Assembly: GCF_036345155.1 (NCBI RefSeq)
Contig: NZ_CP107772.1
Coordinates: 5,518,001-5,582,000, forward strand
Length of the DNA stretch: 64,000 nt
Direction of reading: 5' to 3'
Origin: Streptomyces sp. NBC_00582
GTDB taxonomy: Bacteria; Actinomycetota; Actinomycetes; Streptomycetales; Streptomycetaceae
The first letter of the stretch is position 1, and each line of letters starts with the position of its first letter. The notes beneath the pieces were generated by a model. That model was not told where the DNA came from. It did no database searches and was given only the letters and a program-made list of their open reading frames with translations. Of the stretch, positions 44,401 through 51,416 are shown in pieces. The translations under genes were made by a program, and so were the position numbers.

Positions 44401-45910
44401 CGATCCGTACGACCTCGCCCCGCTGGGCGGCCGCGACGACGACCGTGTTGTCCATGTAACCGCCCGCCGAGACGGGCGCGTTGCCGGTGGCGTCGACACC
44501 CGCGACATCGGCGACGAGATGGGCGAGCGCGGTCGCGAGGAGCCGGGCGTCGACCTCCGCCTCGATGGGCGGCGCGTGCACGGCGAACTGCACCCGTCCG
44601 GGCCCGATGAGCTCGACGGCCCCGTCGACACCGGCGGCGACGACCGCGTCCAGCATCACCTTCGTACGGGCGATCACCTCGCCGCCCGCGTCGAGGCGCT
44701 GGTAGCCGAGGACGTTGTCGATGAGGGTGGTGATGCGCGAGTAACCGGCGGACAGGTGGTGCAGGACCTGGTTGGCCTCGGGCCAGAGCTGCCCGGCGTC
44801 GTCGGCGGCGAGCGCGGCCAGCTCACGGCGCAGTTCGTCGAGGGGCCCGCGCAGGGAGATCGCGAGGAGGGTGAGCAGTTGGTCGTACCGCCCGGCGAGG
44901 GCGTCGTACCGGTCCTTCTCCCGCTCGCCGAGGGCCGCGTAGCGCTCCTCGGCGTCGGCGATGTCCTCCGCGTGCTGCTCGCGCAGCTCCTCCAGCTCGG
45001 TGACGTGCCGCTGGCGGAGCGCGGTGAGATCGGAGGCGTGCTCCTCGGAGAGCCGCTCCAGTTCGTCCGCGTGCCGCTTCTCGACGTCCTCCTTCTCCGC
45101 GGCGAGGTCGTCGTACGGCCGCCGGTCCGTGAACGTCATCACGGCGCCGACGAGCTGGTCGCCGTCGCGCACGGGGGCGGTGGTCAGGTCGACGGACACC
45201 TTCTCCCCGCCCTTGGACCACAGCACCTGCCCGCGCACCCGGTGCTTGCGCCCGGAGCGCAGGGTGTCGGCGAGCGGCGACTCGTCGTACGGGAAGGGCG
45301 AGCCGTCGGCGCGCGAGTGCACGACGAGGGTGTGCAGCTCCTTGCCGCCGAGATCGCTGGCCCGGTACCCGAGGATCTGCGCGGCGGCCGGGTTGACGAG
45401 CACGATCCGCCCGTCGGTGTCGGTGCCGACGACCCCCTCCGACGCGGCCCGCAGGATCATCTCGGTCTGCCGCTGCGACCGCGCCAGCTCGGCCTCGGTG
45501 TCCACGGTCCCGGTCAGATCCCGTACGACGAGCATCAGCAGCTCGTCGCCGCTGTAGCCGTAGCCGTCGTAGGCCTGCTGCCCGTTCTCCAGGTTGGCGC
45601 TGGTGACCTCGACCGGGAACTCCGTCCCGTCGGTCCGCCGGGCGATCATCCGGGTGGGCTTGGTCCGCCCGCGCGGGTCCATGTGATCGGGCCGCCGCAT
45701 GGACCCCGGGATCAGCTTGGAGTCGAACTGCGGAAGCAGATCGAGCAGCCCCCGCCCCACCAGAGCCGTACCAGGCGTCTCGAAGGCCTCGAGCGCGATG
45801 GTGTTCGCGTTGACGACTGTCCCGTTTGCGTTGACGAGCACCAACGCGTCGGGAAGCGCGTCGAGTATGGCTGCGAGGCGAGCAGCGCCTCGGGATGGCC
45901 TGCTGCTCAC
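41435..45910 (-). CDS. 1491-aa PAS-PAS-kinase-like-receiver hybrid with PVPGQ repeats
   Basis: Domains in order: PAS (about 10-130), PAS (150-270), coiled coil (280-350, EKRHADELERLSEEH and similar), a dimerisation/phosphoacceptor-like helix reading LLAISLRGPLDELRREL without the usual His, a divergent ATPase-like domain (420-560, LAHLVADVAGVD in place of the N box), a very long Pro/Ala/Gln-rich disordered linker (560-1210) with 16 copies of VPGQ(V/A)P at about 803-905, a degenerate receiver-like domain (1230-1350, ALFVDPLTGP), and a C-terminal receiver with candidate Asp1415 (VVMDLMQ). No signal or transmembrane segment, so cytosolic. It may act as a pseudokinase scaffold. Monocistronic. Confidence 0.82.
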   Translation of the reverse strand: MSSRPSRGAARLAAILDALPDALVLVNANGTVVNANTIALEAFETPGTALVGRGLLDLLPQFDSKLIPGSMRRPDHMDPRGRTKPTRMIARRTDGTEFPVEVTSANLENGQQAYDGYGYSGDELLMLVVRDLTGTVDTEAELARSQRQTEMILRAASEGVVGTDTDGRIVLVNPAAAQILGYRASDLGGKELHTLVVHSRADGSPFPYDESPLADTLRSGRKHRVRGQVLWSKGGEKVSVDLTTAPVRDGDQLVGAVMTFTDRRPYDDLAAEKEDVEKRHADELERLSEEHASDLTALRQRHVTELEELREQHAEDIADAEERYAALGEREKDRYDALAGRYDQLLTLLAISLRGPLDELRRELAALAADDAGQLWPEANQVLHHLSAGYSRITTLIDNVLGYQRLDAGGEVIARTKVMLDAVVAAGVDGAVELIGPGRVQFAVHAPPIEAEVDARLLATALAHLVADVAGVDATGNAPVSAGGYMDNTVVVAAAQRGEVVRIEVRGPYSGGDPVHEPIVRGIVRAHGGVLQTHEVPGMSGSAYVLEVPLGGGAGAVAPPAPAALPAALPAVQSAPDDGEPPAEQAHEQVHGRRRARRSSVDAFLDGDVPGSAEGAEGENAPPTGRRRRRGPAANETPGELPEAAEDHSGGSGRRRGRPAEDGGAGAGVAEGAVVTAAESAAGTAAVGTGLGGTVPPQGVPAPPGGRRARRADEGQQNALPAALPAVAGAPDEDAEPTGRRRRALAAASERAAAQEAGPRTVFALPPAEADRVPDGAAVPAQGQEAGPVPVPVPDPMTVPDPMTVPVAGQAPVPGQVPVPGQVPVAGQAPVPGQAPVPGQVPVPGQAPVPGQVPVPGQVPVPGQVPVPGQAPVPGQVPVPGQVPVPGQAPVPGQVPVPGQAPVAQIPAQGSSEDALIDHGRHDAVGPDQADDHTPPQPHPTAAPTGRRRRAIGQPAEAAGLAEAGGVPVRATVPPQEGAGQPLPAQAPSRAAAAAAPAPGRPLPAEAAPGTAPAASAATGAPIGAATGAAPAQPRIPTPPTATPSTGTPLPPEAPVPPVAPVAQPLPAEAAALPLDPNSTQGRAISVRTLGQGVPFTRQAAQVQQAQPAAQATATPAPHAPGGSGRRRKLGTPPDPASRPEQTARPHPSAEQPVAGQAPLPAQPSLAGQPPATPQPSLSQPSLSQPSLAQPSLAGQARLVPGATDGAGRSYAIGAPDENAAEGPEPLDGPGGAVEVADPPRPMPMDDELPPEPLDNPRRLLVWPAPDVSTQQALSDRGYRPVIVHSREEVDAQIAAFPAALFVDPLTGPITRTALQSLRQAAVAAEVPVLVTAGLGQATREAAYGADPAVLLKALAPRDSEQHPPRVLLIEEHAEIALALTATLERRGMQVARAASDADAVTLAGQLRPNLVVMDLMQVHRRQAGFAGIIDWLRVNGQLNRTPLVVYTAAVDQADLPRLASGETVLFLAERSTSPEVQVRIVDLLSRIGVN
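43195..43500. repeat. 18-bp coding minisatellite (PVPGQ hexapeptide)
   Basis: About 16-17 tandem 18-bp units such as CCGGGCACGGGAACCTGA on the plus strand, coding leftward for VPGQVP/VPGQAP. Units alternate between two or three sequence types, indicating repeated unit exchange. Confidence 0.9.
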
Positions 45911-46173
45911 GAGTCGCTTCCTCCCTGTTACCGCACCTTGCCGACCGCTCGGGCCATATTGCCAACCGGCCCGCAGCGTGTCACGCGAGGGAGTCTAAGG
46001 GCTGGGGTCCCGTCACAGCCCCCGGATGAGAGGCAGCTCGCACGACGAAGTGACACAGACGGTCTGACGGTCGCATGACCTTCGCGGGAGTTTTACGGAA
46101 CGGGTGAATCCGCGGTGCGGCGCCTGTGGGAGACGGCCCGGCCGGGGACGGCGGCCCGGGAACGGAACCCGGG

Positions 46174-46845
46174 CTACCGCCCTCGGGGAGGCTGTGATGA
46201 GGCTGCGGGGAGGGCGTGGGAAGGCCGTGGGAAGGCCGTGATGAGGCCGCCGGGAGGCCGTGGGAAGCCACGGGGGAAGGTCGTGCGGAGGCCGCGGGGA
46301 GAGTTCAGGAGGTGGGGGGCGGGCAGACGGTCGGAAAGGGCGGGCAGCAGGGGCACCATCCGATCACACCGCTCGATCGCGCACCCGTTGCGGCGGTCGT
46401 ACGTCGTGTCGACGGGTCGTCCGGCCCAGCGGCCGCTGACATGGGCGGTGGCCGGCCCGCCGTACCGCATGGTGCACAGGACGCCGCTCGGCACCGGGGC
46501 GAAGGGGTCCCGTCCCCAGCGGGTGTTCCGCTCGACGGCCCGGCAGGCGCCCGACACGTCCGGGTGACGGCCGCCGCCGGGACGACACCACACCTCGAAC
46601 ACCCCGTCGGCCCGTCCACCGGCGCGCCGGACGGTGACGACGAGGTGATCCTGATCGGCCCGGTCCTCGTCCCGGACGGGCGGCGGCGCGAGCGGGGTGA
46701 CGGCGGAGGCGGAGGAGGGGAGAAGGGCGGCGAGGGCTCCGAGGGCGGCGAGGGAGACGGACAGGGCGAGGACGCCCTCCAGCCGTCGACGGCGACGGGC
46801 TCGGCGGCTGGGGGCGAGGGGCGAGATGGCGGTGACCTGCGACAT
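46174..46845 (-). CDS. SSI-like secreted protease inhibitor with long C-terminal tail
   Basis: 223 aa. The signal peptide ends near SSASA. Residues about 60-165 follow the Streptomyces subtilisin inhibitor pattern: LVVTVRRAGG, FEVWCRPGGGRHPDVSGAC (Cys 15 apart), the reactive-loop region VLCTMRYGGPATAHVSGRWAG, and RRNGC closing the second disulfide. A fifth Cys follows. SSI proteins end near here, but this frame continues about 55 residues through a low-complexity FPRPPGGLITAFPRPSH tail encoded by imperfect DNA repeats. The family inhibits subtilisin-like proteases outside the cell. The start lacks a strong ribosome-binding site. Confidence 0.75.
   Translation of the reverse strand: MSQVTAISPLAPSRRARRRRRLEGVLALSVSLAALGALAALLPSSASAVTPLAPPPVRDEDRADQDHLVVTVRRAGGRADGVFEVWCRPGGGRHPDVSGACRAVERNTRWGRDPFAPVPSGVLCTMRYGGPATAHVSGRWAGRPVDTTYDRRNGCAIERCDRMVPLLPALSDRLPAPHLLNSPRGLRTTFPRGFPRPPGGLITAFPRPSHALPAASSQPPRGR
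46180..46310. repeat. imperfect GGGAAGGCCGTG repeats
   Basis: Words of the form GGGAAGGCCGTG, GGGAGGCCGTG and GAGGCCGCGGG recur irregularly. They code for the tail of the SSI-like protein and continue in diluted form beyond its stop to about 46110. Confidence 0.65.
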
Positions 46846-47002
46846 GCCCGGACCAACGCGGCGCCACGCCGGACGTTGCGCACGGGGAAGCCCTTTGCCC
46901 TGTGACCCGACTCCCTAGTACCGTGGACGTCGATTGGTGACAGCACGCTCGACTGTGTCATCATCTGCACGCACCACTCGCACCCACGCGAGAGGTTGTG
47001 CT

Positions 47003-47096
47003 GGAGGCGTCGCCTAGTCCGGTCTATGGCGCCGCACTGCTAATGCGGTTTGGGCCTTAAAGCCCATCGAGGGTTCAAATCCCTCCGCCTCCGCCA
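47003..47096 (+). tRNA. tRNA-Ser (anticodon GCU), CCA encoded
   Basis: The acceptor stem GGAGGCG pairs with CGCCTCC, the discriminator is G, and CCA is encoded at 47094-47096. Anticodon GCT at 47039-47041, flanked by a perfect 5-bp stem CCGCA/TGCGG. The long variable arm pairs TGGGC with GCCCA. Confidence 0.95.
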
Positions 47097-47102
47097 GATC
47101 AC

Positions 47103-47136
47103 CGAAGCCCCGGTCCGTACACGGCCCGGGGCTTCG
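47103..47136. terminator. stem-loop after tRNA-Ser
   Basis: CGAAGCCCCGG (47103-47113) pairs with CCGGGGCTTCG (47126-47136), loop 12 nt, immediately after the tRNA. Confidence 0.85.
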
Positions 47137-47300
47137 CCGTTCCCGCGCCCCCTCCCGATCCCCCTCTGAGGTCGTTTTCGCAGGTCACAAGGGGTGCGCT
47201 AAACGGATTTCACATGTCGGCGGCAGTCATGTAATGTTCTTCCTGTCGCCGAGAGCGGCCCGGAAGGGCAAGGATCGAAGACAGAAAAACCGAATAACAA

Positions 47301-47373
47301 GCACTCGTAGCTTAACGGATAGAGCATCTGACTACGGATCAGAAGGTTGCAGGTTCGAATCCTGCCGAGTGCA
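47301..47373 (+). tRNA. tRNA-Arg (anticodon ACG), no encoded CCA
   Basis: 73 nt. The acceptor stem GCACTCG pairs with CGAGTGC, discriminator A. Anticodon ACG at 47334-47336 between TCTGA and TCAGA. The wobble A would be deaminated to inosine, reading CGN codons. Confidence 0.95.
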
Positions 47374-47382
47374 CACAGGTGA

Positions 47383-47410
47383 GAGGCCCCGGAGAGATCC
47401 GGGGCCTCTT
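47383..47410. terminator. stem-loop with TT after tRNA-Arg
   Basis: GAGGCCCCGG (47383-47392) pairs with CCGGGGCCTC (47399-47408), loop 6 nt, followed by TT. Confidence 0.87.
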
Positions 47411-47505
47411 GCGTTTCGGGGTGTACGGCAGTGAAGTACGGCGTGGAAGCGAGTGAACGTCTCCTCGTACGCGGCGACTTCAGTCGCTCACTCGTAGCCC
47501 GTCGG

Positions 47506-48315
47506 CTACGGCCCGCTGTTGAAGAAGCCGGACCTCAGGTCTGTGACGATGGCGTCGAGGGGATGTCCGCTGACGATGAACGGTCCGCTCCAGGCCGCGG
47601 TGAGGGCCAAGAGCAGTGCCAGGCTCAGGCCGACCACGCTTCCGAGGCCCACGACCAGCAGGGACGTGCGCAGGCTGCTGCGGAAGACCAGGGCGCCGGC
47701 GTTCACGATCAGGGCCAGTCCGCTGACCACGAGCGTGATGACGTAGAGGACCGGAACGTCGCGGGAGGCGGCGGCGATGCGGGCGCGACGGCTGCTGGTG
47801 ACGCCGTCCAGGGAGACCACCAGCTCCGTGCCGGTCGTGGTGCCGACCTCGGGGCGGGCCGCCTCGGTGCGCACGGTCCGCTCCAGCCGTGCGATCGCGC
47901 GAGCGGTGGCCGCGTCGTCGCCGGACGCCGCCGCCGCGCCCTCCCATTCCCTGGCGCGCGTGGTCCGCAGGTAGTTCAGCAGTGCCTGATGGATCGGCTC
48001 CGACTGGACCCGTGGACTGGTCGCCGCCCAGGCCAGACGGGAGGACGCGGCTGCCTCGTCGCTCACCAGCGCCTCCGCCGCGCGCAGGTAGCCGGCCTCG
48101 CTGGCCAGTGAGAGTGCCGCGAAGATCGCGAAGGCGGCGCCGAGTGAGGACATCAGGGGCATGGCGATCTGGGGCACATGGTCCCGTTCCCCGGCCGGTA
48201 CGAGGGCGCGGACGCCGACCCGTGCCACCGCCGTGGCCAGGAGGGCGAAGAAGAGTCCGCCCACGACCAGCGCCACCGCCGGCAGCGAAGTCAGCCAGTT
48301 CACCAGATCACCCAC
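47506..48315 (-). CDS. DUF4239/bestrophin-like membrane protein
   Basis: 269 aa with four hydrophobic helices, two near the N-terminus (about 10-30 and 55-75) and two near the C-terminus (about 180-205 and 215-240), separated by a soluble helical loop. The ending AWSGPFIVSGHPLDAIVTDLRSG is typical of DUF4239 proteins, where GPF.V...P precedes the last helix. Family function is uncertain, and channel activity is only suggested by distant bestrophin likeness. GTG 48315 has GGAAG upstream. Confidence 0.7.
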   Translation of the reverse strand: MGDLVNWLTSLPAVALVVGGLFFALLATAVARVGVRALVPAGERDHVPQIAMPLMSSLGAAFAIFAALSLASEAGYLRAAEALVSDEAAASSRLAWAATSPRVQSEPIHQALLNYLRTTRAREWEGAAAASGDDAATARAIARLERTVRTEAARPEVGTTTGTELVVSLDGVTSSRRARIAAASRDVPVLYVITLVVSGLALIVNAGALVFRSSLRTSLLVVGLGSVVGLSLALLLALTAAWSGPFIVSGHPLDAIVTDLRSGFFNSGP

Positions 48316-48487
48316 AGATCGCTTCCGAGGAACGCTTCATGGTCACAGGTGGAGGACCTGGGATGCCCGCGACGCCCGGCACGGCGGCGCGCTTCGTGGG
48401 CCGAACAGCCGAATGCGGCTGATCGATCCGCGCACGCTGTACCTGAAGGACCTCTGCGGACTTCCTCACCAAGCGGCCGGAGAACGG

Positions 48488-48982
48488 TCAGCGGGGTGCG
48501 TAGGCCACGTGCGCGAACGGCCACTCGTGGTGCAGCCAGGTGCTGACGACCCGGTGGAGTTCGGGGTCGAGGGAGGCGTGGTCGGCTCTGACCCAGGAGC
48601 GGACGTCGGTGACGCCTGGGGTGTCACGGGAGCCGTAGATGTAGACGCAGCCGATCACGTCCTCGTCCGGGAGTGACAGGACGGTGTAGGTGAAGCCGGT
48701 CCGGTCGGTGAAGTCCTCTGCGTGTCGGCGCAGGTCTTCGAGGTTGGCCTCCGGGGTCATGCCTTCCGGCGGTGGCCAGGAGCGGCCGACGAAGCCGGGG
48801 GTCGCACGGATGTGGGCGATGCTGGAGGTCCAGGCCGCGTGGTCGGCGGCGTTGTGCTGCGGGCCGAGGGGCTCCAGCCGGAACGTGTCCGTGGCGGGCG
48901 GGGCCGGTACGTCGAAGTCCGGGGGGACGAGGGGCGCACGAGGGGGCTGCGGGGTGTGCGGCGGGGTGTCGGATGACGTCAC
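48488..48982 (-). CDS. GNAT-like acetyltransferase family protein
   Basis: 164 aa. A Pro-rich N-terminus of 30 residues precedes a GNAT-like fold: FRLEPLGPQHNAADHAAW, GFTYTVLSLPDEDVIGCVYIYGS (beta4/beta5 with the acetyl-CoA side). The usual (Q/R)xxGx(G/A) pyrophosphate loop is not obvious, so acetyl-CoA binding is uncertain. Divergent from the TTA-containing membrane protein gene. Confidence 0.65.
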   Translation of the reverse strand: MTSSDTPPHTPQPPRAPLVPPDFDVPAPPATDTFRLEPLGPQHNAADHAAWTSSIAHIRATPGFVGRSWPPPEGMTPEANLEDLRRHAEDFTDRTGFTYTVLSLPDEDVIGCVYIYGSRDTPGVTDVRSWVRADHASLDPELHRVVSTWLHHEWPFAHVAYAPR

Positions 48983-49062
48983 GTCGGGAGCGTAGCGCCG
49001 GGGCCACGGCCGTATCGGGGTCCGGGCGGGCGGGGTCGAAGCAATGCCGCGACAACAATCGT

Positions 49063-49094
49063 GGGGTTGGATGCGTGTCCAACCCCGGTACGAT
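49063..49094 (+). promoter_or_regulatory. promoter overlapped by 9-bp inverted repeat
   Basis: TTGGAT (49067-49072) and TACGAT (49089-49094) are spaced 16 bp, a good housekeeping-type promoter for the gene at 49154. GGGGTTGGA (49063-49071) and TCCAACCCC (49078-49086) form a perfect inverted repeat over the -35 and spacer, a likely operator. Confidence 0.65.
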
Positions 49095-49153
49095 CGGCGG
49101 CCCGCTGCCGTCGGATGCGTTCGGCGTAGCTCTCGTGGAAGGACGCCCCAACA

Positions 49154-50413
49154 GTGCAGGGTCCGCTGCCGCGCCGGTCCAAAGGGCCGTCGGCGATCGC
49201 TGCGGCGTCCGGTCGGGGCGCCGACAAGGGGACCGGGGAGGGGACCGGAGAGGGCGCCCCAGGTGACTCCGGTTCCCGGGGGGAGGCCGGGGGCGAGCCG
49301 GAGGCGGCTGACGCCCCGGCGGTGATGTCCTCGGCCGCCGAGTCGTTCGTCGCGGAGCTCAGCGATACGGCGGCGGCGGGTTCGGGGAGCGCCGGTTCGG
49401 CGAAGACCGGGTCCGCGCAGGCCGGTCCGGTCAAGGTGAAGAGCGGTGCGGCGGGGGCCGCCCGGCCGGGTGCGGGTGGGGAGCTCCCGGCGGGTGGTCG
49501 CTCCGCCAAGAGCGCAGGGTCCCCGAAGGCCCCGGCCCCGGCCCCGGCCTCCGCCCCGGCCCCGGCCTCCGCCCCGGCCCCGGCCCGGTCCGAGGCCCAG
49601 GCCCAGGCCCCGGCCGTGCGGCGGCGGTTACGGCGCCCCGTGCTGCTGGCCGCTGTCGGTCTCGTCGTTGTCGCGCTGATCGCCGGGGTGTTCCTCGTTC
49701 GTGGCGGTGGGGACGGGCGGTCCTCGGCGGCGGTGCCGGGTGCCGGGCCCGACCACACGCAGGGGGGCGGGCCGTACGGCAGGCCGCCCAGCGTGCCCGA
49801 GTCGGCCTCGGCGTCCGCGTCGGTGTCGGCCTCGCCGTCGGCGGACACGACGAGCACGTCCTCGAAGGCGTCGGCCAAGGAGTCGGCCACCGCCGGCACC
49901 TCCGGTACCGCAGGCACCTCCCGCACGGACGACCAGGACGAGCCCGCCGCCACCTCGACGGCCGTCGCCAAGCAGGGCGGCACGGGGTCGGGCGGCAGTG
50001 GCAACGGCAGTTCCTGCTCCTCCGGCTCGGGCTCGGTCTCCGACACCGTCGGCGCCTACTCCGTCTGCGTGTCCTCCGGAACCGTCACCTTCCGGGCGGC
50101 CTTCCGCGCCTCGGAGCGCTACTACCACGTCTTCATCGACGTCGACGGCGACACCTCCACCGGCTACCGGCTCCCCTACCCCTCGCCCTCCGCCCTCGGC
50201 GCCGACTACATGATCGAGAACGGCGGCCTCTACAAAAGCCGGTCGACGGAGTGGAGTTGGAGCGAGCTGGGGTCCGGCCTCTCGACGTCGGTCAGCGGCT
50301 CCACCCGGACCTGGACGCTGTCCCTGGGGGCCATCGGCTCGCCGGGCGGGACCCAGAGGATGGAGTTCCACGCCGGTTCCGACTACACCTCGGTCGTCTC
50401 CTTCACTCCGTAG
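49154..50413 (+). CDS. single-pass membrane protein with TTA codon
   Basis: 419 aa. The cytoplasmic N-terminus (1-155) is low complexity, rich in Gly, Ala and Ser and ending in APAPASAPAPASAPAP repeats. RRRLRRP precedes one transmembrane helix (about 163-182), then a Ser/Thr-rich stalk (190-290) and an extracellular beta domain (about 295-419: GAYSVCVSSGTVTFRAAFRA, FIDVDGDTSTGYRLP). Leu159 is encoded by TTA at 49628-49630, the only in-frame TTA I found in the window, so translation should need the bldA tRNA. The FIDVDGDTSTG loop resembles a calcium-binding turn. Function unknown; a developmental surface role is inferred. Confidence 0.72.
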   Translation: MQGPLPRRSKGPSAIAAASGRGADKGTGEGTGEGAPGDSGSRGEAGGEPEAADAPAVMSSAAESFVAELSDTAAAGSGSAGSAKTGSAQAGPVKVKSGAAGAARPGAGGELPAGGRSAKSAGSPKAPAPAPASAPAPASAPAPARSEAQAQAPAVRRRLRRPVLLAAVGLVVVALIAGVFLVRGGGDGRSSAAVPGAGPDHTQGGGPYGRPPSVPESASASASVSASPSADTTSTSSKASAKESATAGTSGTAGTSRTDDQDEPAATSTAVAKQGGTGSGGSGNGSSCSSGSGSVSDTVGAYSVCVSSGTVTFRAAFRASERYYHVFIDVDGDTSTGYRLPYPSPSALGADYMIENGGLYKSRSTEWSWSELGSGLSTSVSGSTRTWTLSLGAIGSPGGTQRMEFHAGSDYTSVVSFTP

Positions 50414-50900
50414 CCGGTTCGTCCGCCCGGCGTTCCTCGCGGTACGCGTTCGCCAGTGCGGTCGCCCGTGTGAACCAGTCCGTGAGGACCGCGATCTCCT
50501 CGGCGGAGTAGTCCGCGAAGAGCTCGTTCAGACGGTCGTAGTACGGCTGGTAGAGCGCGTACGCCCGGGCCACGGCGGAGGGTACGGCGGCCACGCGGAC
50601 CCTGCGGCGGTCCTGCGGGTCGGGGCGGCGGATGACGTAACCGGCGCGCTCCAGACGGTTGAGGATGCCGGTGACCGCGCCGGTGGTGACATGGACGCGG
50701 GTCGCCAACTCGCCCGCCGTCAGCAGGTTCTCGCCCGCCTGGAGGACGTAGGCGAAGCAGGTCAGGTCGGTGACGTTCAGACCGAGGCGCTGGGCCATCT
50801 CCTGCTGGCCGATCATGCTCGCCGCGATGAGGTCGTCCATGGCCGAGAGCGCCTGGGCGGGGGTCGCCGCGGGGCGTGGGCGGGGTTGCTGGGCTGTCAT
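50403..50900 (-). CDS. MarR-family transcriptional regulator
   Basis: 165 aa winged helix-turn-helix protein: recognition region LTAGELATRVHVTTGAVTGILNRLERAGYV and wing DPQDRRRVRVAAV are standard. Its end overlaps the converging membrane protein gene by 11 bp. The divergent promoter contains the inverted repeat at 50960-50976, so it probably regulates itself and the gene at 51015. Confidence 0.92.
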   Translation of the reverse strand: MTAQQPRPRPAATPAQALSAMDDLIAASMIGQQEMAQRLGLNVTDLTCFAYVLQAGENLLTAGELATRVHVTTGAVTGILNRLERAGYVIRRPDPQDRRRVRVAAVPSAVARAYALYQPYYDRLNELFADYSAEEIAVLTDWFTRATALANAYREERRADEPATE

Positions 50901-50959
50901 CGCGGGGGAGATTCCTCTCGGAGGTTTCGTGCTGGGTCCTTGTTATCCGCTTTCGGTTT

Positions 50960-50976
50960 CTCTTACCTTGTAAGAG
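50960..50976. promoter_or_regulatory. MarR-type inverted repeat
   Basis: CTCTTAC-CTT-GTAAGAG, perfect 7-bp arms, 60 bp upstream of the marR start and 39 bp before the divergent gene. A further half-site CCTCTTAG follows at 50991-50998. Confidence 0.8.
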
Positions 50977-51014
50977 GTTAAGAACATCAACCTCTTAGAT
51001 TGTGAGGGAGTGGC

Positions 51015-51416
51015 GTGGCGGGTCATCTGTACGACGAGGGGCACACGGTCGCCGGCTGGACCGGCTTCGGCATCGCGACCGTCGGGACCGCCGTGATGGG
51101 GGTGGGGGTGTGCGCCGTCTCCCCCGTTCTGCTGGTCGGCGGCGGTGCCGTGGTGATCGTGAGCCTGCTGGTCACATGGGCGCTGCACCTGACCGGGTGG
51201 GGCAAGCCGCCGGGCGTGCGGCCCCGGGCGGAGTGGGGGATGCGGGTGCGGGACGCGTCGGCCCGCGGCGGTCACCCGGGGTGCGTCGGATGCCTGCTCG
51301 CCGGGCGGAGCGCCGGGCGCGAAGCCGCAGGTCGGGGAGCGTTGTCAGAGGTGGGGGCTAGCGTGGTGGGCGATGGCACAGGCATGGAAGTGCGCGGGGC
51401 TGCGGTGGTCGACTGA
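51015..51416 (+). CDS. small membrane protein, HGxTxAxWT family
   Basis: 133 aa. YDEGHTVAGWTG matches the HGHTPAAWT signature of short actinobacterial membrane proteins, followed by two transmembrane helices (about 17-36 and 40-61). The remaining 70 residues are basic and poorly conserved, and run 44 bp into the next gene. GGGAG precedes GTG 51015. Likely controlled by the divergent MarR. Function unknown. Confidence 0.65.
   Translation: MAGHLYDEGHTVAGWTGFGIATVGTAVMGVGVCAVSPVLLVGGGAVVIVSLLVTWALHLTGWGKPPGVRPRAEWGMRVRDASARGGHPGCVGCLLAGRSAGREAAGRGALSEVGASVVGDGTGMEVRGAAVVD

Noticed and set aside
41651..46078. A 1475-codon open frame on the plus strand opposite the hybrid kinase
   Set aside because: It is antisense to a gene with clear domains, its product is His/Arg/Gly-rich without any fold, and such frames are expected in DNA with this G+C and codon bias.
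45981..46271. Small leftward gene of 96 codons after the SSI-like gene
   Set aside because: It overlaps the SSI tail, is encoded by the same DNA repeats, and has no recognisable domain or ribosome-binding site.
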